Position numbers and translations under genes: made by a program. From Nocardia brevicatena NBRC 12119 (GTDB lineage: Bacteria > Actinomycetota > Actinomycetes > Mycobacteriales > Mycobacteriaceae): 64,000 bases of DNA. The notes beneath the pieces were generated by a model, which saw nothing but the letters and a program-made list of their open reading frames with translations, made no database searches and had not been told where the DNA came from. Positions 17,151-27,856 of the stretch are shown here, one piece after another; positions within the stretch are counted from its first letter, which is position 1, and each line of letters begins with the position of its first letter. Location: contig NZ_BAFU01000070.1 of assembly GCF_000308495.1 (NCBI RefSeq), forward strand, positions 124,001 through 188,000. Reading direction: 5' to 3'.

Positions 17151-17207
17151 TGAATACTTCGTCGGTGTTATCAATCTTACCTCGCTCCGCACCCGGAAGA
17201 CCTGCCC

Positions 17208-18509
17208 ATGATTTCCGTTCTCCTCACCGCCACACCCGTGCGCGGCCACGTCACCCCGCTACTCGCCGTCGCGGAGGCCCTGATCGCCGCGGGTGACCGC
17301 GTGCGCTTCCTCACCGGCGCACGCTACCGCGACGACGTACTCGCCACCGGTGCCGATTTCCTGCCGCTTCCGGCCGAGGCCGACTACGACGATCGCGATA
17401 TGGACGCCGCCTTCCCGGGCCGTCGGGGGCTCACCGGGCCCACGGGCATCCGCTACGACATGGTCGAGATCTTTCTCCGTCCGGTGCCCGCACAACTCCG
17501 CGCGGTCCGCGAGGCCCTCGCCGCCGAGCCGACGGACGCCGTTCTCGCCGAGTCCATGTTCGCCGCCGCCGCGGTGCTGAGCGGCGTCCCTCGGTCGCAG
17601 CGGCCGCTGCTGGTGAATCTCGGCATCATGCCGCTCGCGCTGAAGCACCCGGATGTCGCACCGTTCGGGCTCGGCATCAAACCGATGCCCGGACTGCTCG
17701 GCCGACTGCGCAACGCCGTGCTCACCACCGCCGCAGAGAAGGCGGTGTTCGCACCGGTGCAGCGCTACGCGGACGAGATCGCGCGTGCCGAGACCGGCCA
17801 CGGACTGAAACGGTTCTTCCTCGACTGGCCGGCCGGAGCCGACCACCTCGTGCAGTTCACCGTCCCGGAGTTCGAGTACGTGCGCTCCGGCCTGCCCGAC
17901 ACCGTCCACTTCGTCGGGCCGGTGGCCCGGTCACGACCGTCGACGACACCGGTGCCCGAATGGTGGGACGATCTCGGCAGCGGCCGCCCTGTCGTGCACG
18001 TGACTCAGGGCACGGTCGCCACCAGTGACTGGAGTCTCATCGAACCCACTGTGCGCGCGCTCGCCCGGGACGACGTCACGGTCGTGATCAGCACCGGCGG
18101 AAGACCACTCGACACCCTGCCCCGCGACCTGCCCGGCAACATTCGCGTCGCCGACTTCCTGCCGTACGACCGACTACTGCCGCTCACCGATGTCTTCGTC
18201 ACCAACGGCGGCTACGGCGGTGTGCACTACGCCCTCGAGCACGGCGTGCCGATCGTGGTCGCGGGCCGCACCGAGGACAAGACCGAGGTCAGCGCGCGGG
18301 TGGCCTGGTCCGGAGTCGGCATCGACCTGCGTACCGATACGCCGTCGCCCAAACAGGTCGGGGCCGCGGTGCGCACCCTGCTGACCGACGACCGCTATCG
18401 CTTGCGCGCCGCCGCGATCGGCGACGCGATCCGCAGATCACCCGGACCGGAGGCCGTCCACGGCATCATCGCCGACGCCCTGCACGCCACGACGCCGCAG
18501 CACACCTGA
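17208..18509 (+). CDS. MGT/UGT-like (GT1, GT-B fold) glycosyltransferase
   Basis: A 433-residue GT-B enzyme. The N-terminal acceptor domain starts ISVLLTATPVRGHVTPLLAVAEAL. The C-terminal nucleotide-sugar domain has VVHVTQGTVAT, NIRVADFLPYDRLLPLTDVFVTNGGYGGVHYALEHGVPIVV and AGRTEDKTEVSARVAWSGVGIDL, the pattern of macrolide/flavonoid-type glycosyltransferases. It probably glycosylates a small hydrophobic compound, for example in drug inactivation; the substrate is not readable. The divergent TetR gene suggests inducible expression. Confidence 0.85.
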   Translation: MISVLLTATPVRGHVTPLLAVAEALIAAGDRVRFLTGARYRDDVLATGADFLPLPAEADYDDRDMDAAFPGRRGLTGPTGIRYDMVEIFLRPVPAQLRAVREALAAEPTDAVLAESMFAAAAVLSGVPRSQRPLLVNLGIMPLALKHPDVAPFGLGIKPMPGLLGRLRNAVLTTAAEKAVFAPVQRYADEIARAETGHGLKRFFLDWPAGADHLVQFTVPEFEYVRSGLPDTVHFVGPVARSRPSTTPVPEWWDDLGSGRPVVHVTQGTVATSDWSLIEPTVRALARDDVTVVISTGGRPLDTLPRDLPGNIRVADFLPYDRLLPLTDVFVTNGGYGGVHYALEHGVPIVVAGRTEDKTEVSARVAWSGVGIDLRTDTPSPKQVGAAVRTLLTDDRYRLRAAAIGDAIRRSPGPEAVHGIIADALHATTPQHT

Positions 18510-18519
18510 CCGGTCGCAC

Positions 18520-18789
18520 CACAGCCGGCCCATCACCACTTTCGCCTGCGCGACTGCCGGCCGATACCGGGCCCGCTTCGGTGTCGGCTCCCACCACCGC
18601 CGGGCAGCCGCCGTGCGCAGGTGACTCCGTTCGGAACTCGATGGCCTCGTCGAGCTCGAACTCCGCACGTCCCTGCCCCGAGGAAAGCATTTCCGCGCGA
18701 TGATCCGGCGTCAGACCCAGGTGGTCGAACACGGCGTCACGAAGATCTCGATTCCTCCACGGTTTGCCGTCGCTCAACACCTCCAACAC
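18520..18789 (-). pseudogene. Truncated Mrr-type winged-helix remnant
   Basis: Minus-strand reading from GTG 18789: LEVLSDGKPWRNRDLRDAVF, then DHLGLTPDHRAEMLSSGQ, resembles the N-terminal winged-helix domain of Mrr restriction proteins. After about 45 residues the similarity stops, and the PD-(D/E)xK nuclease domain is absent. A stop codon lies seven codons before the GTG. I read it as a leftover fragment; a small stand-alone DNA-binding protein is less likely. Confidence 0.4.
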
Positions 18790-18843
18790 CGGAGTGAGGA
18801 ATCCGTGCTACCTCTTACCGGAGAGCCGAGCCCGGGCGCGGTA

Positions 18844-19542
18844 TCAGGGCGTGGTGGCGCGCAGTTCGACACAGCATTCGCCCGGCCTCGGGTCGAGCAC
18901 GGCCTGTACGGCGTCGGCGCCGAGGCCGGCGAGGAGGCCCGAGCAGAATTCGTGGTTGAGCCCGCACACCAGTTCCGGCTCGCGGCCGGCCAAGGGGTGG
19001 AAGGGGCAGTTACGCAACCGGACCCGGGTCGGTTGCGGGCGGTCGGGTTCGAAGCCGAACTCGGCGAGCATGGCATAGACCAAGGTCAGCGCGCGTTCGG
19101 CACCTAGCCTGCCCGGACGTAGGCGCTCCCGCTCGGTCTTGCCGAGCTCCTCGCCGCGGTGTTGCGCGACCCGGCTCGCGGATTGGCGGGCGGTTTCCCC
19201 GTCGCGTTCGTCCAGTACCGCGCCCATCAGGATCTCCGCCAACACCTCGTAACGGCGTTCGGGAATGCTGACCCGCACGTCGGCCTCGGTCGGCTCGTAC
19301 ACCTTGGGGGTGCGCCCGACCCTGCGCACGCCCGCCGGCGCCTCGTAGCGGGCACGCAGCAGTCCGGCCTCGACGAGTTTGTCGAGGTGGAAGGCGGCGA
19401 GTTTCCGTGAGATTCCCACGTGTGCGGCGGCCTCGTCGCGGGTAATCGGTCGGCGCGACCGACGGATGAACCAGTACATGCCGCGCCGGGACTCGTCGTC
19501 GAGGGCGGCGAGGGCGCCGACCGCTGTGTCATTACTGGTCAC
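18844..19542 (-). CDS. Helix-turn-helix regulator with C-terminal Cys cluster (SufR-like)
   Basis: A 232-residue regulator. An N-terminal winged HTH (about 10-75: DDESRRGMYWFIRRS, ITRDEAAAHVGISRKLAAFHL, DKLVEAGLLRARY) is followed by a helical domain. The C-terminus carries cysteines in NCPFHPLA, VCGLNHEFC and GECCVEL. This arrangement matches ArsR-like regulators that hold an Fe-S cluster (SufR group); cluster binding is inferred from the cysteines. Start GTG 19542. It is divergent from the DUF2231 cluster, with a palindromic site between them. Confidence 0.8.
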   Translation of the reverse strand: MTSNDTAVGALAALDDESRRGMYWFIRRSRRPITRDEAAAHVGISRKLAAFHLDKLVEAGLLRARYEAPAGVRRVGRTPKVYEPTEADVRVSIPERRYEVLAEILMGAVLDERDGETARQSASRVAQHRGEELGKTERERLRPGRLGAERALTLVYAMLAEFGFEPDRPQPTRVRLRNCPFHPLAGREPELVCGLNHEFCSGLLAGLGADAVQAVLDPRPGECCVELRATTP

Positions 19543-19621
19543 CCGATCACAATAACGCCTAATGAATCAGGCGCAATAGACCGGATGACGCAACTACATG
19601 CGAGACCTTGACCACACCACA

Positions 19622-19651
19622 CAATTACGCAAAGATCCTTTGGTGTAATTG
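19622..19651. promoter_or_regulatory. Long imperfect palindrome in the divergent spacer
   Basis: caattac...aaag / cttt...gtaattg: outer arms of 7 bp and inner arms of 4 bp are perfect, with one extra base on one side. It lies between the Fe-S-type HTH regulator and the DUF2231 gene and ends 21 bases before the GTG at 19673. It is the likely operator. Confidence 0.5.
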
Positions 19652-19672
19652 CCGACCACCGGGGAGGTTGTC

Positions 19673-20236
19673 GTGACGAGCGATCCGCAGCGAGGCAAGC
19701 AGCCGGTCAGCGCCGCGCTGGCGGGACCGTACGGGCATCCGTTCCACCCGATCCTGGTCACCGTCCCGATCGGAACGTGGGTGGCGAGCTTCGTCTTCGA
19801 CCTGGCCTCCCACGTGGTCGACGACCCGGATTTCCTGGCCCGGGGCGCGCTGTGGCTGATCGCGCTCGGAGTGTTGGGCGCGCTGGCCGCGGCCGCGATC
19901 GGGATGCTGGACCTGCTCGCCATCCCCACCGGTACGCCGGCGTTCCGAACCGGACTGATCCATATGAGCCTGAACCTGACCGTGGTCATCGCCTTCGCGA
20001 TCGGGTTCCTGTGGCGGCGCGCCGGTGCGGGTCCGCACGGCGCCGTGGGCTGGGGTCCGCTCCTGCTGAGCGCGGTATCCCTGCTGGTGCTCGCGATGTC
20101 GGGCTACCTCGGCGGCAAACTCGCCTATCACTACGGGGTCCGGGTCGCCGACGAGGCGACCCAGGCGACCGGTTTCCGGCGCCGACCCCTTCATCCCTCT
20201 TCGCAAAGGAGCACATCATGGGCATCGCGGCCCTGA
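19673..20236 (+). CDS. DUF2231 domain membrane protein
   Basis: A 187-residue membrane protein with the DUF2231 pattern: GHPFHPILVTVPIGTW, then four hydrophobic segments, ending in SGYLGGKLAYHYGVRVAD. Function unknown; members often sit near redox or haem genes. The start is GTG 19673 with a ggggagg site 5 bases upstream. The 3' end overlaps the next gene by 19 bases, so the two are coupled. Confidence 0.82.
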   Translation: MTSDPQRGKQPVSAALAGPYGHPFHPILVTVPIGTWVASFVFDLASHVVDDPDFLARGALWLIALGVLGALAAAAIGMLDLLAIPTGTPAFRTGLIHMSLNLTVVIAFAIGFLWRRAGAGPHGAVGWGPLLLSAVSLLVLAMSGYLGGKLAYHYGVRVADEATQATGFRRRPLHPSSQRSTSWASRP

Positions 20237-20658
20237 TCCTGTGGTTGGTGACCGCCGGCGGCGGTTTCGTCATGCTCGGCACCTGGATCGCCAAAGGCGG
20301 TGCGCGCCAACCCAGCGACACCCATCTGCCGCCACCGGTGCTGTTCGGCCACTTTCTCCTGGCCGCGGCCGGACTGATCATCTGGATCGTCTACCTCGCC
20401 ATCGGCGGCAGCGCACTGGCATGGGTGGCGTTCGGGCTGTTGATCCCGGTCGCCCTACTCGGTTTCTTCATGCTGACACGCTGGATACCGGTCTACCGGG
20501 CCCGCGCCGCCGCGGCACGGCCGACCACGGCCGGCGCGGCCGACGGCGGACCGGCCGAACGGCATTTCCCCGTGGCCCTCGTCGCCGGGCACGGCCTGCT
20601 CGCGGTCGTCACGGTCATCCTGGTGCTGCTGACCGCGCTCGGTGTAGGCGGGAACTGA
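20218..20658 (+). CDS. Small hypothetical membrane protein
   Basis: A 146-residue protein with four predicted membrane segments (about 3-22, 43-65, 70-90, 120-142) and a short basic, Ala-rich loop after the third. ATG 20218 follows aaagga. It lies inside the DUF2231-folE cluster with an overlap on one side and 5 bases on the other. No family recognised. Confidence 0.7.
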   Translation: MGIAALILWLVTAGGGFVMLGTWIAKGGARQPSDTHLPPPVLFGHFLLAAAGLIIWIVYLAIGGSALAWVAFGLLIPVALLGFFMLTRWIPVYRARAAAARPTTAGAADGGPAERHFPVALVAGHGLLAVVTVILVLLTALGVGGN

Positions 20659-20663
20659 CACCG

Positions 20664-21243
20664 ATGGCGAGTCAGCCGGCCCTCCGCGTCATCCATCAAC
20701 CCAGCACCAGCGTCGACCTGACCGTTGCCGAGAGCGCCGCCCATCAATTCCTCGGCGCACTCGGCATCGACCTCGACGACGAACATCTGCGCGCCACCCC
20801 CGGCCGGATGGCGCGCGCCTACGCCGAGATGTTCACACCCCGCCCCTTCGATCTGACCACCTTCCCCAACGAGGAAGGCTACGACGAACTCGTCCTGGCC
20901 CGGCGCATCCCACTGCGTTCGGTGTGCGAACACCACCTGCTGCCCTTCGTCGGAGTCGCCCATGTGGGCTATCTCCCCGATGAACGCATCCTCGGACTGT
21001 CCAAACTCGCCCGCATCGTCGAACACTTCTCCCACAGGCCCCAAGTCCAGGAACGCCTCACCAAACAGGTCGCCGACTGGCTGTCCGAACACCTGCGACC
21101 GCGCGGGGTCGGCGTGGTCATCGAAGCCGAACACACCTGCATGACCGGGCGCCACCACCGTCACCTCGACCCTGCTCGGCACCCTGCGCGCCGATGCCCG
21201 ATCTCGCCAGGAGTTCTTCGCCCTCACCGGGCTCACCCCATAA
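20664..21243 (+). pseudogene. folE: GTP cyclohydrolase I, frameshifted near the C-terminus
   Basis: Residues 1 to about 160 are a normal FolE: ATPGRMARAYAEMF, zinc-site CEHHLLPFVG, GLSKLARIVEHFSHRPQVQERLT and EAEHTCMT with the second zinc Cys. Family members continue with a short R-G-V motif and then TTVTSTLLGTLR. Here that C-terminus (TTVTSTLLGTLRADARSRQEF, then FALTGLTP and TAA at 21241-21243) is present but in another frame. The stretch joining them is 20 bases shorter than the usual eight codons, so a 20-bp deletion removed the RGV motif, whose Arg contacts the GTP phosphates, and shifted the frame. As read, translation runs to 21299 with an unrelated tail. Probably inactive; a second folE elsewhere is expected. 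Confidence 0.85.
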
Positions 21244-21926
21244 CCGGAGCGGACCATGGAATCACTCGCGATATGAGGGCTCCACCGTTGGAACGGTGAA
21301 ATATTCGCATCGGTCGGTGCATATCCGGCCTCACGTCTTGGATATGTGCCGGTTCAGGCGGAGTCGCGGCGGCCGAGTTCGTACAGCACCGTCGACGACA
21401 CACTGATCTCGAAGCGCCGGCCAAGGCAACCGGGAGGCGGTTGGGACGCCTCGGCCCGCTGGGCAACGAACGATGCCGCTGATCGTGGGCGATCGTTCGG
21501 CCGAGCGGGTCGACCGAGGGCCTTCCGGAGGTGATTCGCCCCTCGTGTCGATCGAGGTGGCACCACGGATGACCAAGCGGCTCGCACTGGCCGGCGTGGT
21601 AGGACCACGTGCACCGAGGACAGGTTTGCCCGGCAGGCGGATTCGTCTCCGGGTGCCGAAAATCCCTCCGTAACCCCAGGTTCCACGTACCCGGCTCTAC
21701 CTGCGCTCGTCGTGTCCGGACCGTCGGCAGGTTCTATCCCCGTACCTCACCCGCGAAAGGCGCGAAATGGGCAAACGTTCAGCGTGTTCCGGTTATTCTG
21801 CGTGCGCATCGAAGATTTCGGCGGCATCACACCGCCCGCCCGACTCGAACTCTCGCACCACAGGCCAGTACCGCCCCGGCGGCTCGGTCCCGCCATATCA
21901 GCACGATTTCGAGCACAGAAGGAACA
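21244..21926. other. Long stretch without a recognised gene
   Basis: 683 bases between the folE stop and the small secreted protein. Several short open frames exist on both strands, but none has a ribosome site plus family similarity. It may be decayed sequence continuing from the folE end. Confidence 0.5.
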
Positions 21927-22325
21927 ATGTTCAGAGTCTTCGCTATAGGCACACTCACCACCGCGCTCGTGTACGGCGTCGCACTCACCGCCAACGCCGC
22001 TCCGGGCCCCGGATCGTTGTCCCCGGAGGTCAATACGGCCATACCCGACAACGCCGTCAACCCCAACCCGGCCGACGACTCCGTCACCCAACGGCCGTGG
22101 ATCGACCGAAAGTTCCTCCACGCCGGCCTCTTCGACGATGAACCCTACGCGGTGCAGGACGCGGCGATCAGGCTCGCCCGCGCCCAGTGCGCCTACCTCG
22201 ACGCGGTGGGCAACACATCGCACAACCACCTGTACCTTGCCGAAGGCTCGCGGAAATTCGTCGAATACCCGTATCTGTTCCTGGAAGCCGCGATCGACTC
22301 CTACTGTCCGCACAACCGGCTCTGA
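21927..22325 (+). CDS. Secreted DUF732-like protein
   Basis: A 132-residue protein with a clear Sec signal peptide (MFRVFAIGTLTTALVYGVAL, cleavage likely after TANA-A). The mature part ends in a helical segment with two cysteines (ARAQCAYLDAVG and AAIDSYCPHNRL), the layout of DUF732 proteins of mycobacteria and nocardiae. Function unknown. ATG 21927 follows agaagga. A 15-bp hairpin directly after the stop separates it from the convergent secA. Confidence 0.7.
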   Translation: MFRVFAIGTLTTALVYGVALTANAAPGPGSLSPEVNTAIPDNAVNPNPADDSVTQRPWIDRKFLHAGLFDDEPYAVQDAAIRLARAQCAYLDAVGNTSHNHLYLAEGSRKFVEYPYLFLEAAIDSYCPHNRL

Positions 22326-22328
22326 ATA

Positions 22329-22370
22329 CAGCGGACGGCGCCCCCGAAACCCAGAGGGCGCCGTCCGCTG
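22329..22370. terminator. Strong bidirectional terminator between the DUF732-like gene and secA
   Basis: Perfect 15-bp stem cagcggacggcgccc / gggcgccgtccgctg with a 12-base loop, 4 bases after one stop and 10 bases before the other (convergent) stop. Confidence 0.85.
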
Positions 22371-22379
22371 TCATGGAGT

Positions 22380-25229
<2,850 letters not shown>

Positions 25230-25690
25230 GGGTTTCGTCAGTCCTCTGGTCGGCGTCGTCTCATGGTGAACCATCCGGCTCCGGCGATCCCGCGGACACG
25301 GGACCGGCACCGAAGTCGCAGCTCGTTTCATGGTAGTGCGGCTCCCATGGTAGGCGTATCTCCGCCTATGTCCCGGACGTGCGAGCCGACGGCGAACCGC
25401 GGTCGGATTCCACCCGGCGCGCCTGTCCTGCCCGCGTCCCGGCAGTTCTCGGTCCCGGATGGACCGTTCGAGGGCATTCCCCAGGCGCCACGGTGACGCA
25501 CCACACTGTCCCGAGGTGAACCGCAAGTGGTCTCTACACGAAGCCCGTGCCTGTCGTGCCCGTCATCGGTCCGTCCCCTCTCCCGGCACCGGAATCGCCG
25601 TCGACCCGGTGTATGGCCCGGCTTAGCGGCGGAACGGCGCCGACAGGGGCACAATGGGCGGCAGTCGGCAGTGGAAGGAGCAGCGAACAG
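25230..25690. other. Divergent intergenic region, secA / acyltransferase
   Basis: 461 bases holding the secA promoter on one strand and that of the acyltransferase operon on the other. I see no convincing gene and no strong stem-loop. Confidence 0.45.
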
Positions 25691-27112
25691 GTGATCACCA
25701 GGTTGACACCGCAGGACGCGTCCTTCTTCCGCATGGAATCGAGCAGCAATCCGATGCATATCGGCTCGCTCTTCATCCTCGACAATTCCACCGACTCCGA
25801 CTCCGACGGCAACGGGCCCACGCTGGACTACACCGGGCTGGTCGATCTGGTCGATTCCCGGCTGTCGCTGGTGCCGCGGTATCGGCGGAAGGTCCGCGAG
25901 ATACCGCTGTCGCTGGGCCGGCCGGTCTGGGTCGAGGACAGTCGATTCGATATCACCTATCACATCCGCCGCTCCGCGCTCCCCGAGCCGGGCAGCGAGG
26001 AGCAGCTGCACGAACTCGTCGCCCGGCTGGCCTCGCGCCCCCTGGACGCGAGCCGCCCGCTGTGGGAAATGTACCTGATCGAAGGGCTGTCCGAGGGCCG
26101 CTGCGCCGTGTACACCAGAACCCATTCGGCGCTGGTCGACGGCGAGACCGCGTTGGATATCGGACACGTCATCCTGGACGGGCGCGACTCCCCGCGCCCG
26201 GTCGCCCACGATTCCTGGCACCCGCAGAAGGAACCCAGCGATACCGATCTGCTGTTGGGCGCTTTGAGCGATCTGGCCGGCCGGCCCGGCGCGGCGTTCG
26301 AGGTGCTGCGCGAGGCCCGCCACAATGCCACCGGCCTGGTCGGCGCGGCCGAGCGGACCTTGGACACGGTGGTCACGGCCGTGCGCTCCACGGTGGGGGG
26401 CGCCCCGTACAGCCCGCTCAACAAACCCACGTCCCGCCAGCGCCGGTTCGCGGTGGCCTCGACCTCGCTGGCCGACTACCGCGCCGTGCACCAGCACACC
26501 GGCTGCCCCATCAACGATGTGATCCTCGCCGTCGTCACCGGCGCGCTGCGCGACTGGCTGATGTCACGTGATACCGCGCTGGTCGAATCGACCGTGCTGC
26601 GCGCGGTGGTGCCGATGTCGGTGTATGCCGGGGGCGACACCGACGGACGCATCATGCCCAACGAGGTGACACCGTTTCTGGTAGACCTGCCGGTGGGCGA
26701 ACCGAACCCGGTGATGCGGCTGTCCCATATCGCACACGCCATGGAGGAGCAGAGCCGGCATCGCCGCGCGGTACGTGCCCGCACCCTGGTGCATCTGACG
26801 GGCTTCGCGCCGGCCAGCCTGCACGCGGCGAGTGTGCGGGCGGCGAGCACCTTCGCGGACCGAACGTTCAACCTGGTGATCACCAATACCCCGGGGCCGC
26901 AGACACCGATGTATATCGGCGGCGCGCGGATGCTGGAGATGTACCCGGTGTCGCCACTGCTGCGCAACCAGGCGTCGAGTATCGGGATCACGTCCTACGA
27001 CGGGCGGGTCTACTACGGTCTCAATGCCGACCGCGAGGCGATGGCGGATATAGCCGTATTGGCCGCCCTGATACCGGAGTCCATGGAGGAGATACTCGGT
27101 GCCTGCCTCTGA
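25691..27112 (+). CDS. Wax ester synthase/diacylglycerol acyltransferase (WS/DGAT) family protein, atypical active site
   Basis: A 473-residue member of the WS/DGAT family, which esterifies acyl-CoA to alcohols or diacylglycerol to make storage lipids. It has the N-terminal LTPQDASFFRMESSSNPMHI, SRPLWEMYLIEGL (PLW motif), NDVILAVVTGALRDWL (ND motif) and a normal C-terminus (NLVITNTPGP, YDGRVYYGLNADREAM). The active-site motif HHxxxDG reads H145-S-A-L-V-D-G: the second His, catalytic in this superfamily, is Ser. It may be weakly active, altered or non-catalytic. The start is GTG 25691 (VITRLTPQD) after aaggag. The next gene overlaps it by 14 bases. Confidence 0.88.
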   Translation: MITRLTPQDASFFRMESSSNPMHIGSLFILDNSTDSDSDGNGPTLDYTGLVDLVDSRLSLVPRYRRKVREIPLSLGRPVWVEDSRFDITYHIRRSALPEPGSEEQLHELVARLASRPLDASRPLWEMYLIEGLSEGRCAVYTRTHSALVDGETALDIGHVILDGRDSPRPVAHDSWHPQKEPSDTDLLLGALSDLAGRPGAAFEVLREARHNATGLVGAAERTLDTVVTAVRSTVGGAPYSPLNKPTSRQRRFAVASTSLADYRAVHQHTGCPINDVILAVVTGALRDWLMSRDTALVESTVLRAVVPMSVYAGGDTDGRIMPNEVTPFLVDLPVGEPNPVMRLSHIAHAMEEQSRHRRAVRARTLVHLTGFAPASLHAASVRAASTFADRTFNLVITNTPGPQTPMYIGGARMLEMYPVSPLLRNQASSIGITSYDGRVYYGLNADREAMADIAVLAALIPESMEEILGACL

Positions 27113-27734
27113 GCGCACGACCATGCGGGTGTATGTGCCCGCCACCCTGCCGATGTTGCGCGAGTTGGTGACCGAACGGAAGCTGCACGCCGTCGGCGAC
27201 ACCGCCTTCGCACTCACCCCCGCCCTACGGGAGGCGTACGCCTCGGGCGACGACGAGGAACTCTCCGAGGTCGCCATGGCCGAGGCCGCCCGTGCCGTGC
27301 TGCGACTATTGGCCACCGATCGGGAGACGACCGCGGATTCCCCGGACGAGCCGGAGGAGACCGCCGGCCCGGCCGGCGTCCCCGACGACGGGACCCCCGA
27401 CGACGGAAGTGACGCGGTTCCGCGGCGTGACATCTACGCCGGCGGTCCCATCTACCGCCGGGCGGTGATCGCCGTCGACGTCACCGACGCCACCCTGCGG
27501 CCCGATCTGGACGACGCGGTGGTCAAATTGTCCGGTCCCATCTCCTATGAGCGGGTGGCATCGGTACACGTGGATCTCGCCGACGCCGAGCCGGCGGTGG
27601 CGAAGGCCGTCGATGTGATCGACGCCGCGGACCTCGGCGATCCGGATGCCGAGTTCATCCTCGGCGACGCCGAGGACCATCAGTTGGCCTGGTACGCCGC
27701 CCAGGAACTGCCGTTCCTGCTCGACCTGCTCTGA
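27099..27734 (+). CDS. DUF6912 family protein
   Basis: A 211-residue protein of unknown function. The N-terminal part (MRVYVPATLPMLRELVTER...FALTPALREAYA) and C-terminal part (RRAVIAVDVTDA, YAAQELPFLLDLL) match DUF6912; a Pro/Asp-rich linker (about 85-120) joins them. From memory its relative in M. tuberculosis, Rv3231c, lies next to the desA3/reductase pair, the same context as here. GTG 27099 has ggagga 8 bases upstream and overlaps the acyltransferase gene; ATG 27123 is an alternative. Confidence 0.75.
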   Translation: MPASERTTMRVYVPATLPMLRELVTERKLHAVGDTAFALTPALREAYASGDDEELSEVAMAEAARAVLRLLATDRETTADSPDEPEETAGPAGVPDDGTPDDGSDAVPRRDIYAGGPIYRRAVIAVDVTDATLRPDLDDAVVKLSGPISYERVASVHVDLADAEPAVAKAVDVIDAADLGDPDAEFILGDAEDHQLAWYAAQELPFLLDLL

Positions 27735-27856
27735 CCTCGGATACCGGCGGCGGCGCCTCGTGTGTGTCCGGTGCTTTCCCCGGTGAACCTACGATGCCGT
27801 AACCTTGTCGCGAGTAGCGTCGACGTCGGCGTGGAAACAGGGAGACGAGCAGGGGA

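Noticed and set aside
21354-21686. 110-codon minus-strand frame in the gap after folE
   Set aside because: No recognisable domain, no ribosome site, and overlapping frames on the other strand look equally good.
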